Positions 9,098 through 16,729 are shown, counted from the stretch's first letter. The stretch is DNA of 64,000 bases from Bradyrhizobium sp. CB1015 (GCF_025200925.1 NZ_CP104174.1:4650001-4714000), one strand, 5' to 3'. Notes: generated from the sequence alone by a model not told the origin. Numbers and translations: made by a program.

Positions 9098-9130
9098 AAA
9101 GGCCGCTTGGGAAACCGAGCGGCCTTTTTC
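9098..9130 (+). terminator. Strong Rho-independent terminator
   Basis: ggccgcttgg pairs with ccgagcggcc over ten base pairs around a GAAA tetraloop, followed by TTTTT. It points rightward, 300 bases after the NDUFA12-like stop codon, so it most simply ends a separate transcript or a long 3'UTR. The reverse orientation has only a short T run. Confidence 0.85.
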
Positions 9131-9167
9131 TTTGATCTGCTTCCCTGTTCTTGTCTCGCGGGACTTT

Positions 9168-9815
9168 TCAGCGCACGTACGGGGGTGAGTTGCCGACGGG
9201 CATCATCTCGTAAGGCGGTTTCCAGCCCGGCAGCTCAGCGACGCGGCGGCGCCACGCCTCAATGGCCGGGAAGGTTGCGCCAAGATCAAACCCCGTCTCC
9301 TCGGTTGGATAGTAGAGATAGCCCAACAACGAGAAATCGACGATGGTCGGCCGGTCGCCCAACATGAAGCGGCGGTCGGAGAGGTGTCGGTCGACGATCG
9401 AGAAGGCGCTTTCGGTACGTGCGCGCAGATAGGCGAGTACGGCCGGATGCGCAGGCTCAGGCATGAAGCAGCGTTGAAACCGGTGCTGAGCAAAGTTCGA
9501 CGTGAATTTGTGGTTGTCGAACAGCAGCCAGCGTCTCGCCTCGAATACGTCCTCCGGACCCGGGGCGAAGACGCCGTGAGTCTCGGCGAGCCACAGCAGG
9601 ATCGCACCTGATTGGCTCATGTGCCGGCCCTCCACCTCGAGCACGGGCACTTCGCCCATCACGTTGGTTGCGGCCCGCCAGTCAGGCGTGCGGGTCTCAC
9701 CACCGGCGAAGTCGACGCCGACCGGCTCCCAATCCAGCCCGGCGCAGTTGAGGAAGAGCGCGACCTTGAACGAGTTGCCCGAAGCTCCGACACAGTGCAG
9801 CCGAAATCGCGACAT
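9168..9815 (-). CDS. Glutathione S-transferase family protein
   Basis: 215 residues with an N-terminal thioredoxin-like GST domain (FRLHCVGASGNSFKVALFL, then the cis-Pro region MGEVPVLEVEGRHMSQSGAI, with the glutathione-contacting Q-S pair) and an all-helical C-terminal domain (RFMLGDRPTIVDFSLLGYL). It probably conjugates glutathione to small electrophiles or acts as a glutathione-linked reductase. The ATG at 9815 is preceded by GGGGACC. It stands alone, convergent with the candidate sRNA. The N-terminal catalytic residue is probably Ser16, but this is not certain. Confidence 0.88.
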   Translation of the reverse strand: MSRFRLHCVGASGNSFKVALFLNCAGLDWEPVGVDFAGGETRTPDWRAATNVMGEVPVLEVEGRHMSQSGAILLWLAETHGVFAPGPEDVFEARRWLLFDNHKFTSNFAQHRFQRCFMPEPAHPAVLAYLRARTESAFSIVDRHLSDRRFMLGDRPTIVDFSLLGYLYYPTEETGFDLGATFPAIEAWRRRVAELPGWKPPYEMMPVGNSPPYVR

Positions 9816-9940
9816 GGTCAGGTCCCCTCTGTCGGTACACGACCAGGAAGCAGGAGCGGTCGCGAGCACGATTGTCGCGCCAGGCTGCTGACAGCGTCAT
9901 GTCAGGAGTGGGGCAATGGCCAGTCGATGAAGCTGTGCGG

Positions 9941-10076
9941 CCGTGCCCCGGACGCAGCGCAGCGCTATTTTAGCGATGCACTGCAGAGCCGGGGCACATG
10001 CTGCAAAGGACCGCGTAGCTTCCTGGGCCCCGGCTCTGCGCCGCAGCGCTGCACGCTGCAGCGCGTCCGGGACACG
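9941..10076. repeat. Long dispersed inverted repeat
   Basis: The left arm contains gccccggacgcagcgcagcg and the right arm contains cgctgcagcgcgtccgggac, with inner arms gcagagccgggg and ccccggctctgc. The whole would form a cruciform or long RNA hairpin. It sits between two leftward genes. Elements with these arms are very common in Bradyrhizobium intergenic DNA (general knowledge, not searched here). Confidence 0.75.
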
Positions 10077-10079
10077 CAT

Positions 10080-10766
10080 CTAATTCACCCGCTCAGCCGC
10101 GCGTTTCACCGCCTCGAGCCGCCGCGCCTGGTTTTGCGCGCCGCGCTCCCTCAGCAGCGCCAGCACTTCGGCCGGCGCCGTATCGGGCGATCCCGCATTG
10201 AACGGCGGGGCTGGATTGTATTCCATCTGGAGCTGGATCGCTTCGGCCGTGGTGCGATTGACCATGATCGAGACCAGCGTCAGCGCGAAATCGATGCCGG
10301 CGGTGACGCCGCCGCCGGTGATGCGGTTGCGATCGACGCAGACGCGTGTCTTCGTCGGCGTCGCGCCGAATTGTGCGAGCATTTCCATCGCACTCCAATG
10401 GGTGGCGGCGCGGTAGCCCTTCAGGAGGCCGGCGGCGCCGAGGGCGAGCGATCCCGTGCACACCGAAGTGACGTATTTGGCGCCCGCCGCCTGCCTGCGC
10501 AGGAATTCGAGCACGTCCTCGTCGTTGAGAAGGTCGTTGGTGCCCTGGCCGCCTGGCACGCAGATAACGTCGAGCTGGGGGCAATCCGCAAAGGTCGTGG
10601 TTGGCGTCAGCGTCAGCACGGAATCGCTCGGCACCGGCTCGATCTGCTTCCAGATCAGGTGCAGTTTTGCGTTCGGCACCATGGCGAACACCTGCAAGGG
10701 TCCGGTGAAGTCGAGCTGGGTGACGCGCGGGAATACCAGGATTCCGATCTGGAGCGGTGACGACAT
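10080..10766 (-). CDS. DJ-1/PfpI family protein, isonitrile-hydratase-like
   Basis: 228 residues with the class I glutamine-amidotransferase-like fold of the DJ-1/PfpI superfamily. It has QIGILVFPRVTQLDFTGPLQ at the start, the acidic-pocket region VICVPGGQGT and the nucleophile elbow SVCTGSLALGAAGLL with its reactive Cys, followed by YRAATHW. It most resembles the isonitrile hydratase subgroup, which hydrates isocyanides to formamides. It is divergent from an AraC-type regulator that itself has a DJ-1/PfpI domain, and their shared promoter region has a direct-repeat operator. The reaction is assigned by subgroup only. Confidence 0.85.
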   Translation of the reverse strand: MSSPLQIGILVFPRVTQLDFTGPLQVFAMVPNAKLHLIWKQIEPVPSDSVLTLTPTTTFADCPQLDVICVPGGQGTNDLLNDEDVLEFLRRQAAGAKYVTSVCTGSLALGAAGLLKGYRAATHWSAMEMLAQFGATPTKTRVCVDRNRITGGGVTAGIDFALTLVSIMVNRTTAEAIQLQMEYNPAPPFNAGSPDTAPAEVLALLRERGAQNQARRLEAVKRAAERVN

Positions 10767-10799
10767 GGGAGCCTCCGATTAAGCGCTTGACGGCGGCAG

Positions 10800-10841
10800 A
10801 ATGGCATGGTGCCCTCCTGTCAGAAATGGCATAATTCCCTC
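10800..10841. promoter_or_regulatory. Direct-repeat operator between divergent PfpI and AraC genes
   Basis: Two 17-base direct repeats, aatggcatggtgccctc (10800-10816) and aatggcataattccctc (10825-10841), lie with starts 25 bases apart in the 102-base divergent gap. AraC-family proteins bind tandem direct half-sites, so this is the probable binding site of the adjacent regulator, perhaps for both autoregulation and control of the PfpI gene. Confidence 0.6.
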
Positions 10842-10868
10842 GCTTTCGGACATACCCTCGGCTGGCCC

Positions 10869-11807
10869 ATGATCGGCATCCTGATCTTCCCGGACTTTCA
10901 GCTGCTCGATGCGGCAGGTCCGATCTCGGTTTTCGAGATCGCGGCGCGCGCGTCCGGCAAGGCGCCAGCCCTCCGCGTGCTGGCGGCGAAGCCAGGGCTG
11001 GTGCGCAGCACGTCGGGTGTCGAGATGATGGCGCGTGACTTCAAGACGGCGAACGCGATCACGACACTGGTCATAGCCGGCGGTAGCGGCGTTGCGGAGG
11101 CCGCGCACTGCGAGATCACGCGGGCGTTCGTGCAGCGGCTGGCAAGGCGCGGCGTGCGGGTCGCGAGCGTCTGCTCGGGCGCCTTCGTGCTCGCCGAGGC
11201 GGGGCTGCTCGACGGCCGCCGCGCCACCACGCATTGGGGGCGGACGCGCGAGTTCGTCGCGCGCTTTCCCAAGGTCAAGTTCGAGCCGGACCGGATCTTC
11301 ACCCGCGACGGCAATGTCTGGACCTCGGCCGGGATCTCCGCCGGTATCGATCTCGCGCTCGCGATGGTCACCGAGGACCATGGCGAGGAGATCGCGCAGG
11401 CGACCGCGCGCCAGCTCGTGCTCTATCACCGCCGCAGCGGCGGGCAGTCGCAATTCTCGTCGCTGCTGGAGCTGAAGGCGCCGAACGGTCGCTTCGGCGC
11501 GCTGCTAGCCTGGGCGCGCGAAAATCTCGACGCGCCGCTGACGGTGGAGGATCTCGCCGACCGCGCCGGCATGAGCGCACGGCACTTCGCCCGCGCTTTC
11601 GCCGCCGAGACCGGCACGACGCCCTCCAAGGCGATCGAGCGGCTCAGGCTCGAAGTCGCGCGCGAGCGCGTGCAGTCCTCGCGCGAGGCGATCGAACGCG
11701 TGGCGGAAACCACCGGCTTCCGCGACCCCGAGCGCATGCGGCGCGCCTTCATCCGCGCGTACGGCCAGCCGCCGCAGGCACTGCGGCGCGCGGCGCGCGC
11801 GGGGTAG
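10869..11807 (+). CDS. GlxA/FtrA-type AraC family transcriptional regulator
   Basis: 312 residues in two parts. The N-terminal DJ-1/PfpI-like sensing domain (about 1-185) starts MIGILIFPDFQLLDAAGPIS and keeps the Cys elbow VASVCSGAFVLAEAGLL and the ATTHW motif. The C-terminal AraC domain has two helix-turn-helices (LTVEDLADRAGMSARHFARA and ERVAETTGFRDPERMRRAF). Such GlxA-type regulators activate adjacent catabolic or detoxification genes. It is divergent from a PfpI-family enzyme with paired direct repeats between them. The frame is open from 10806, but family alignment puts the start at the ATG at 10869. Confidence 0.9.
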   Translation: MIGILIFPDFQLLDAAGPISVFEIAARASGKAPALRVLAAKPGLVRSTSGVEMMARDFKTANAITTLVIAGGSGVAEAAHCEITRAFVQRLARRGVRVASVCSGAFVLAEAGLLDGRRATTHWGRTREFVARFPKVKFEPDRIFTRDGNVWTSAGISAGIDLALAMVTEDHGEEIAQATARQLVLYHRRSGGQSQFSSLLELKAPNGRFGALLAWARENLDAPLTVEDLADRAGMSARHFARAFAAETGTTPSKAIERLRLEVARERVQSSREAIERVAETTGFRDPERMRRAFIRAYGQPPQALRRAARAG

Positions 11808-11938
11808 GTGAGGTTCGTATTGCCCGGCGGACGTCAACAATACGTCGGCGCATGTCGCTTTGGGTCTGACATTCGAGGAGCGGGATCGCATGTCCGGTTC
11901 GCCTCAAACGCAGACACCCCGGATTGATGCGGATATAC

Positions 11939-12946
11939 CTAGCTCGTGCTCTTTGCCGCCGCCCCGCCTGACGTATCGGCGCGCACTATCACCCGCCGCG
12001 CGATCGGCATCAGCATGTACGGCGCAAGGTGAATTGGAAACTGCGTCAGCGCGAAATAGAGCCAGGTGGTGGGCGGCAATGCGCCGGCGGTGGCCGCCAG
12101 CATCAGGCCCAGATTGCGCTGTGACACCATCAGGCCGATCGCAAAGGCGCGCTCGGTGCCGGCGCGGCGAAAGATCAACGTCGTCACGGCCAGCAGGGTG
12201 AAATAGACCGCGAAGGCCAGCAGTGCGACGCCGATCGCAAACAGCGGATCGGCGACGAAATCGTGCGCCACGTCGCCCATGACGGCGGATGCGAAGACCA
12301 GCAGGATGACGATGTTGAATCCGTCGATCGGCCGCTTGTGGCGCTGGATCGCATCGGTGCCGAACAGGCGGCGGATGACGGTGGCGGCAAGCAGCGATGC
12401 GGCGAGGATGCCGAGCAGCTTCAGGCCGAGCGCGAGCGGTGAGATGCTGAGCATGCCGCCGAGAAAGAGGCTCGCGAACAGCGAGGCGGTGAAGGGCACC
12501 AGCGCGGTCGCGGTGACCAGCGTGACCAGCGGCAGCGTGGCGTCGAGGCCGATCAGCGCCGCGAGCGCCGGCGCTGCCATCATCGGCGAAGCCATGCCCT
12601 GGAGCATCAGCGCGAGGAAGAGTCCGGGTGAGCTTCTGTCGAGCCCGCTTCCATGGGCGAGCAGGGCGACGATCAACGGCACGCCGATCGTGGTCCAGGC
12701 CGTGGCGGCCGCGACCAGCGCCGGCCGGCGCAGATGGCCGTACAGCGCGACGAGATCGACGCGCATGAAGGAGATGCAGAGCAGAAGGAAGATCGCCTCG
12801 GTGACATAGGGGCGCAGCAGCGCGCCGAGCGGCGGCACCGCGACCGCGATGAAGGCGATCGCCGCCACCGCGCGCGTGCCCTGGCCGCCGAGCCAGGTCA
12901 GGGCGCGCAGGGGAAGGGCGAGGGCGGCTTCGAGGAGGGAGGGCAT
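11939..12946 (-). CDS. SBF/bile-acid:sodium-symporter-like membrane protein
   Basis: 335 residues with nine or ten hydrophobic helices and few charged loops. The layout resembles the SBF-like (BASS) superfamily of Na+-coupled organic anion carriers, with helix-breaking stretches such as MLQGMASPMMAAPAL in the middle and AIGLMVSQRNLGLMLA late, where the family's crossed discontinuous helices lie. It is annotated in relatives simply as a sodium-dependent or bile-acid symporter-like protein. The substrate is unknown. The ATG at 12946 is the first start. It is a single gene on the left border of the low-GC islet. Confidence 0.65.
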   Translation of the reverse strand: MPSLLEAALALPLRALTWLGGQGTRAVAAIAFIAVAVPPLGALLRPYVTEAIFLLLCISFMRVDLVALYGHLRRPALVAAATAWTTIGVPLIVALLAHGSGLDRSSPGLFLALMLQGMASPMMAAPALAALIGLDATLPLVTLVTATALVPFTASLFASLFLGGMLSISPLALGLKLLGILAASLLAATVIRRLFGTDAIQRHKRPIDGFNIVILLVFASAVMGDVAHDFVADPLFAIGVALLAFAVYFTLLAVTTLIFRRAGTERAFAIGLMVSQRNLGLMLAATAGALPPTTWLYFALTQFPIHLAPYMLMPIARRVIVRADTSGGAAAKSTS

Positions 12947-13164
12947 CTCTGTCGGTATTGTAGGGTGCGTCGCGCTTTGGGGGGCATGCCCGCCTTCGGC
13001 CCTGGGAGTGCCCTGGGGAGGGGCTCACGACTATCCCATCCCGATGCCGGCCTGGCCAGACCGGGCCGGGAAGGGCAGGGATGCCGCCCTTCCCCCGCCG
13101 GAAGCGGCGGGTTAGTTGCAGATGCCTATTTTTATAGGGGCTAGGCGAACTTCTGGAGCTTGCG
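12947..13164. other. Intergenic, palindrome-rich, outside the islet
   Basis: No gene. It contains two strong hairpins: gggaagggc paired with gcccttccc near 13067-13093, and cccgcc paired with ggcggg near 13094-13112. The high-GC wording differs sharply from the AT-rich DNA that begins after 13185. On the minus strand, a short frame reading GPIRDRKLQKFA to a stop crosses the left direct repeat and may be the remnant of a disrupted gene end. Confidence 0.4.
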
Positions 13165-13185
13165 GTCCCGGATTGGTCCCGGAAA
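13165..13185. repeat. Left 21-bp direct repeat of the islet (putative att site)
   Basis: Core TCCCGGATTGGTCCCGGA plus flanking bases, identical over 21 bases to 15531-15551 and extending to 23 of 24 with the two or three bases before. The core itself carries TCCCGGA twice. DNA on the right side turns AT-rich at once. These look like recombination or target-duplication ends of a 2.4-kb insertion. Confidence 0.65.
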
Positions 13186-13383
13186 TGAATTGTCGAAATT
13201 GTATAAGCTAGATCAATGTCTTATGCGCTGAATTAACGCAGTAGTTCATCATTCTCACAATTTCAATTTCTTCCTGAGATCGACCTGACCCGACGAATAC
13301 GCTGTGTAATCAAAGTGCAAGCTAGGCGCGGCCGTCACTTATACGACTCGCGCTAAACGGGAACTCGCGCATAAGATGTCCGC

Positions 13384-14001
13384 ATGTCGGCGGGAAAGAT
13401 CATCGGTCAGTTGTTGCTTGGCATCGCGAGCATCATCGTTTCGCATGCCTTCCTTATCGCCGTTCACGATGTAGGTTGGTTTCCCGATCAGCAACTGGCG
13501 AAGGCGCTGATGGCTTCGCCAGAGCTCTTGCAGGTCGATTGGTTCCGCTGGGCGATGACTGCAGCGTTGGCAATCGCAATATGGGGCGTTGCCGACTATT
13601 TTCTTTATCGGCGCCACCTCGTCGCAGGCAATTCAAAGCCGAAGGTGGAGCGAAAGGATGAGGTATCCCCAACCCACGCTATTACTCAATACTTGCCTTC
13701 GACGGCGCCGGCCGTCCTTCTAAAGGATGGATGGGTACTCAATTTCAATCCGGCAGTGCTCACTGGGCGCAAACTCATCTCTTTCAATTCGGACGGGAAG
13801 ATTGGAGAAGGCAGAAACAAGAATGAATGGACATGGTCCATGGTAGGCGACGAGCTAGAAATACGCCGTCAAAACGGCGATCTCCAAAATCGCTTTAGAT
13901 TTGATCCTCACAGCACGAAGTTTATTTCGACCAATCATCCCGATGCCAAAGGTATTAGAGACCAGTTCATTTTCCGCGACCGCGCTGATCAAAGATCCTA
14001 G
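13384..14001 (+). CDS. Two-helix membrane protein with C-terminal beta-rich domain, islet gene
   Basis: 205 residues. Two N-terminal transmembrane helices (about 8-30 and 55-76) are followed by a short linker and a soluble domain of about 110 residues rich in beta strand (LNFNPAVLTGRKLISFNSDG, GEGRNKNEWTWSMVGDELEI, NRFRFDPHSTKFISTNHPDA). The layout resembles lipocalin-like lid or carbohydrate-sensing domains seen at the ends of some alphaproteobacterial polysaccharide proteins, but I do not recognise a named family. It lies on the opposite strand from the HEPN pair and is AT-richer than the chromosome. A membrane effector or an unrelated passenger are both possible. Confidence 0.7.
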   Translation: MSAGKIIGQLLLGIASIIVSHAFLIAVHDVGWFPDQQLAKALMASPELLQVDWFRWAMTAALAIAIWGVADYFLYRRHLVAGNSKPKVERKDEVSPTHAITQYLPSTAPAVLLKDGWVLNFNPAVLTGRKLISFNSDGKIGEGRNKNEWTWSMVGDELEIRRQNGDLQNRFRFDPHSTKFISTNHPDAKGIRDQFIFRDRADQRS

Positions 14002-14147
14002 GTAACCTCGTTTTTATGTACTGCATGGCATCGTACACCGTTTCAGGTCCGTAGGTCTCCCTCTGCAATTTCCGGTGCCAACATCGCTAACGAGCGACAG
14101 GCTCAATCGACTAGTCATCAACCATCGATCAGATGCCCACAATTGGA

Positions 14148-14729
14148 TCAACCGATCATCCTGAACCAGTCTTTGACCGTGAGGTGGAGGCGATCGATTT
14201 CGTCCTCTGATAGGGGACAGCAATGAGCAATCGGGCCCCGCAAAAGGTTGAGGCTGCTCATCACCTTCTCTACGGCACGCGGGCTCTTGAGGATTGGTTC
14301 GAACAGAGGCCAATTCGAACTGATGATTACCGACAACTGTCCAAAGGTGGTGTAGTCGATTGCGCGGTCCGACCTTCGTGTCACGCCGCTATCGACCTCT
14401 GCCTTGCGTAGGCGCTTCACCTCGTCGCGAATCTGTTGAGGTGTCTTTTCCTCCCACCAGTTGGTGCCGGCAGCGTCCTCCATTGCTTCAATGATAAGTT
14501 TTCTGATCCCCTGCTCAAGGCAGTAAAACAGCTCATAATGCTGCGCCATCTGAGCGGCTTCTTGACGCACTGATTGCTCAAACTGAGGATAGTAGTCGGC
14601 TGCGCTCTGTTGCGATGCCCGGGGTACATGGCCGAGTTCAACCTCGAATTTCTGCTCAATGCCCTTCAGTTCTTCGGTGACGATGAGACCGGACATTCCG
14701 AACGAGCGAAGATAATCATCCGTTTTCAT
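14148..14729 (-). CDS. Swt1-like HEPN domain protein (candidate RNase toxin)
   Basis: 193 residues. The C-terminal half (about 65-190) is a HEPN helical bundle of the Swt1/pEK499_p136 kind: the YELFYCLEQGIRKLIIEAM helix, FGQLSVIISSNWPLFEPIL, then LNLLRGPIAHCCPLSEDEI with the catalytic Rx4H signature (Arg164, His169). HEPN proteins with this motif are usually metal-independent RNases acting in toxin-antitoxin, Abi or CRISPR systems. The ATG overlaps the 3' end of the upstream DUF5343 gene by 14 bases, so the two are translationally coupled. The sequence is complete and not truncated. Activity and target are inferred. Confidence 0.85.
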   Translation of the reverse strand: MKTDDYLRSFGMSGLIVTEELKGIEQKFEVELGHVPRASQQSAADYYPQFEQSVRQEAAQMAQHYELFYCLEQGIRKLIIEAMEDAAGTNWWEEKTPQQIRDEVKRLRKAEVDSGVTRRSDRAIDYTTFGQLSVIISSNWPLFEPILKSPRAVEKVMSSLNLLRGPIAHCCPLSEDEIDRLHLTVKDWFRMIG

Positions 14730-15348
14730 CTGAACTCTTCAATAGGTTTTCCTTCAAGCTTTTGAAGATCGCATTGAACACAGCGATGTCGGAAGTGGCT
14801 GGCAGATTTAGATTGATCGTGTAACCAAGGTTGAGTCCAACGCTTGGTGGGGAAGGCAAAGCAAAATTCGGAGTAAGAGGAGCTTGCTTTTCGCCGGACG
14901 GGATCGGCGTGACCTCGTTGGTTCTGTCGAAGTTGGCGAACTTCTTCACTCCTTTGATCGTATTTAAAGTCATCGTCACGACATTCGAGTCGGCGTCCTG
15001 ACCTGTTTCCTCAATTATCAAGCCTCGGAGTTCGCTGTCTTCCAGCACAGGCCAAAATTCATTGCGTTTGAACAGGGCCGCGTACCCCGTTCGCAGGGCG
15101 TCGGCCGCGGCCGTACCAGTGCTACCGTTGTTTCTGAATTTCTTGTAGATGTCGGATGGCGTTCCATCCGGGTTCACAAACCCCAGCTTCTTGAGCAGCG
15201 CAGTCATCTGATCACCAGACCCGCCTGGAATTTTCAGGATCGTTTTCACAAAGTCTTGCGTGACTTTTTCGGGAGTGGCAGCGGCCTTAATGCCCAGCAA
15301 CGCCTTCTCAACATTTCCAGTCGCTGTGGTGTACGGCAGCACGCCCAT
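14716..15348 (-). CDS. DUF5343 domain protein, partner of the HEPN gene
   Basis: About 210 residues. It matches the DUF5343 pattern: an N-terminal block LPYTTATGNVEKALLGIKAA, then ATPEKVTQDFVKTILKIPGG, LLKKLGFVNPDGTPSDIYKK, ADALRTGYAALFKRNEFWP and an LIIEETG block. The C-terminal tail (PSVGLNLGYTINLNLPATSD) probably contacts a partner. The domain looks winged-helix-like, so it could be the DNA-binding, antitoxin or sensor partner of the downstream HEPN protein, but no biochemistry is known to me. The ATG at 15348 has GGAG eight bases upstream. Longer alternatives start at an ATG at 15381 or a TTG at 15408. Confidence 0.8.
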   Translation of the reverse strand: MGVLPYTTATGNVEKALLGIKAAATPEKVTQDFVKTILKIPGGSGDQMTALLKKLGFVNPDGTPSDIYKKFRNNGSTGTAAADALRTGYAALFKRNEFWPVLEDSELRGLIIEETGQDADSNVVTMTLNTIKGVKKFANFDRTNEVTPIPSGEKQAPLTPNFALPSPPSVGLNLGYTINLNLPATSDIAVFNAIFKSLKENLLKSSDENG

Positions 15349-15408
15349 TTTCAAAGCTCCGACCAGTCCTGAGGGGAGCATGGTCAAGTCCGACAGCGCC
15401 GATTGCAA

Positions 15409-15727
15409 CTGGAGTTGGGACTTACTAACAGGTGTGTGTTAAGAAGGCGCGCGAGGGCGAACAGCGAAAAAGACTGGCGCGAGGCCGTCTTTTGAGGAAC
15501 GGTTAGGGGCACGAGCAAGCTGTGGTCGCAGTCCCGGATTGGTCCCGGAAACCCCGTCAAACCGCGAAGAAAACGTGAATGAACGCGAGAGTTAGTGTTG
15601 AAAGTAAACGATTTTTTCCTCGGAACACACGCCCGCCGTATTCGGCGTGTTAACCGGAGGGCCTGCGAGCGGCGGTATCCCCTGTAGAATGTCCAACGAG
15701 CCCGATTCGCTGTTGAAGCCGCGCGAA
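15409..15727. other. Intergenic, right edge of the islet
   Basis: No gene. It contains the right direct repeat (15531-15551) and a short hairpin (acacgcc...ggcgtgt near 15627-15650) just upstream of the DUF2155 gene. The AT-rich wording ends near the repeat. Confidence 0.4.
15531..15551. repeat. Right 21-bp direct repeat of the islet (putative att site)
   Basis: Identical over 21 bases to 13165-13185 (core TCCCGGATTGGTCCCGGA). It lies about 180 bases upstream of the DUF2155 gene and marks the right end of the low-GC segment. Confidence 0.65.
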
Positions 15728-16717
15728 ATGTTCAAAACCTTTTCCCTGACCGGACTTGCGGCGCTTTTGGCCGCCACCGCACTGACGGCTGCGACGCCGG
15801 CTCAGGCGCAGATCGGCACGATCTTCTCCGATCCGCCGCCGCTGCGGCCGCCCGGCAACATTCCGCGGGGACAGCCCCAGCCGCAGCCGATGCCCGAGGA
15901 CGACGAAGAGGTGCCGGAGCTGCCGCCGCAGGGCCGGGTGCTGCCGTCGCGCCCGATGCCGCCTCCGGGCCGGCAGGGCAACGTGATGCCGGGGCCGGTC
16001 GAAACCCAGCCCCTGGCGCCGCCGCCGGGCTCCACCCTCGCGCCGCCGAACCAGCCGCCATCCGCCGCGATCGCTCCGCCGGGCCCTCCGGCTGCGCCGG
16101 GTCAGCGCCAGCCCCAGCAGAAGGGCGGGCCGGGTGGCGCCGTGCCGCAGACGCCGGCCAGCCTGCAGCCGGGCGACGAGGTCGTGACCGAGCCGCCGGC
16201 CCAGAAGATCGTGAACAAGAAGGCGACTTTCTCCGGCCTCGACAAGATCACCGGGCGCATCATCAATTTCGACGAGGAGATCGGCGAGACCGTCCAGTTC
16301 GGTGCGCTCCGCGTCAAAACCAACGCCTGCTACACGCGTCCGGCAACTGAAGCGGCCAACACCGACGCCTTCGTCGAGGTCGACGAGATCACCTTGCAGG
16401 GCGAGGTGAAGCGGATCTTCTCGGGCTGGATGTACGCGGCAAGCCCCGGCCTGCACGGCGTCGAGCATCCGATCTACGACATCTGGCTGACCGACTGCAA
16501 AGAGCCGCAGCAGACCGTCGCCACCGCGGCACCGGATCCGGCCGCGGCAAAGCCGCCGCCACCGCCGCCCGCGCAGAAGAAGGCCGCCCCGAAGCAGGTG
16601 CAGCAGCGCCCGCCGCAGCCGCTGCCGCCGATCCAGCAGCAGCAACCGGCACCGCCGCCACCGCCCCCACCGGAGCAGCGGCCGGGTCTGTTCGGCATTC
16701 CCGGGTTTGGCCGCTAA
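15728..16717 (+). CDS. Proline-rich secreted DUF2155 protein
   Basis: 329 residues from the ATG at 15728, which places a clean signal peptide (MFKTFSLTGLAALLAATALT, ending at PAQA) at the start. The frame is open from a GTG at 15647. A long Pro/Gln-rich linker (about 30-150) is followed by a DUF2155 core (about 160-265: KKATFSGLDKITGRIINFDE, FGALRVKTNACYTRP, FSGWMYAASPGLHGVEHPIY, DIWLTDC), with two Cys that could bridge, and a second Pro/Pro-Gln-rich tail. DUF2155 proteins are envelope proteins of alphaproteobacteria without a known function. It is convergent with aat, with 12 bases between the stops, and is probably cell-surface exposed. Confidence 0.85.
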   Translation: MFKTFSLTGLAALLAATALTAATPAQAQIGTIFSDPPPLRPPGNIPRGQPQPQPMPEDDEEVPELPPQGRVLPSRPMPPPGRQGNVMPGPVETQPLAPPPGSTLAPPNQPPSAAIAPPGPPAAPGQRQPQQKGGPGGAVPQTPASLQPGDEVVTEPPAQKIVNKKATFSGLDKITGRIINFDEEIGETVQFGALRVKTNACYTRPATEAANTDAFVEVDEITLQGEVKRIFSGWMYAASPGLHGVEHPIYDIWLTDCKEPQQTVATAAPDPAAAKPPPPPPAQKKAAPKQVQQRPPQPLPPIQQQQPAPPPPPPPEQRPGLFGIPGFGR

Positions 16718-16729
16718 CCGAGCTGTCCG

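Larger units (their letters stand above)
13165..15551. mobile_element. Low-GC genomic islet carrying a HEPN-DUF5343 module
   Basis: About 2.39 kb bounded by the exact direct repeats. It holds three genes with lower GC and different codon use from the neighbours and no integrase or transposase. It splits an otherwise conserved neighbourhood, the NDUFA12-like gene and the DUF2155/aat/acc block. The element is either non-autonomous or a remnant. The boundaries follow the repeats; that it moves is inference. Confidence 0.5.

Noticed and set aside
12950..13140. Riboswitch (cobalamin-like) in the GC-rich palindromic DNA left of the islet
   Set aside because: The conserved cobalamin boxes are not present on either strand; only generic hairpins.
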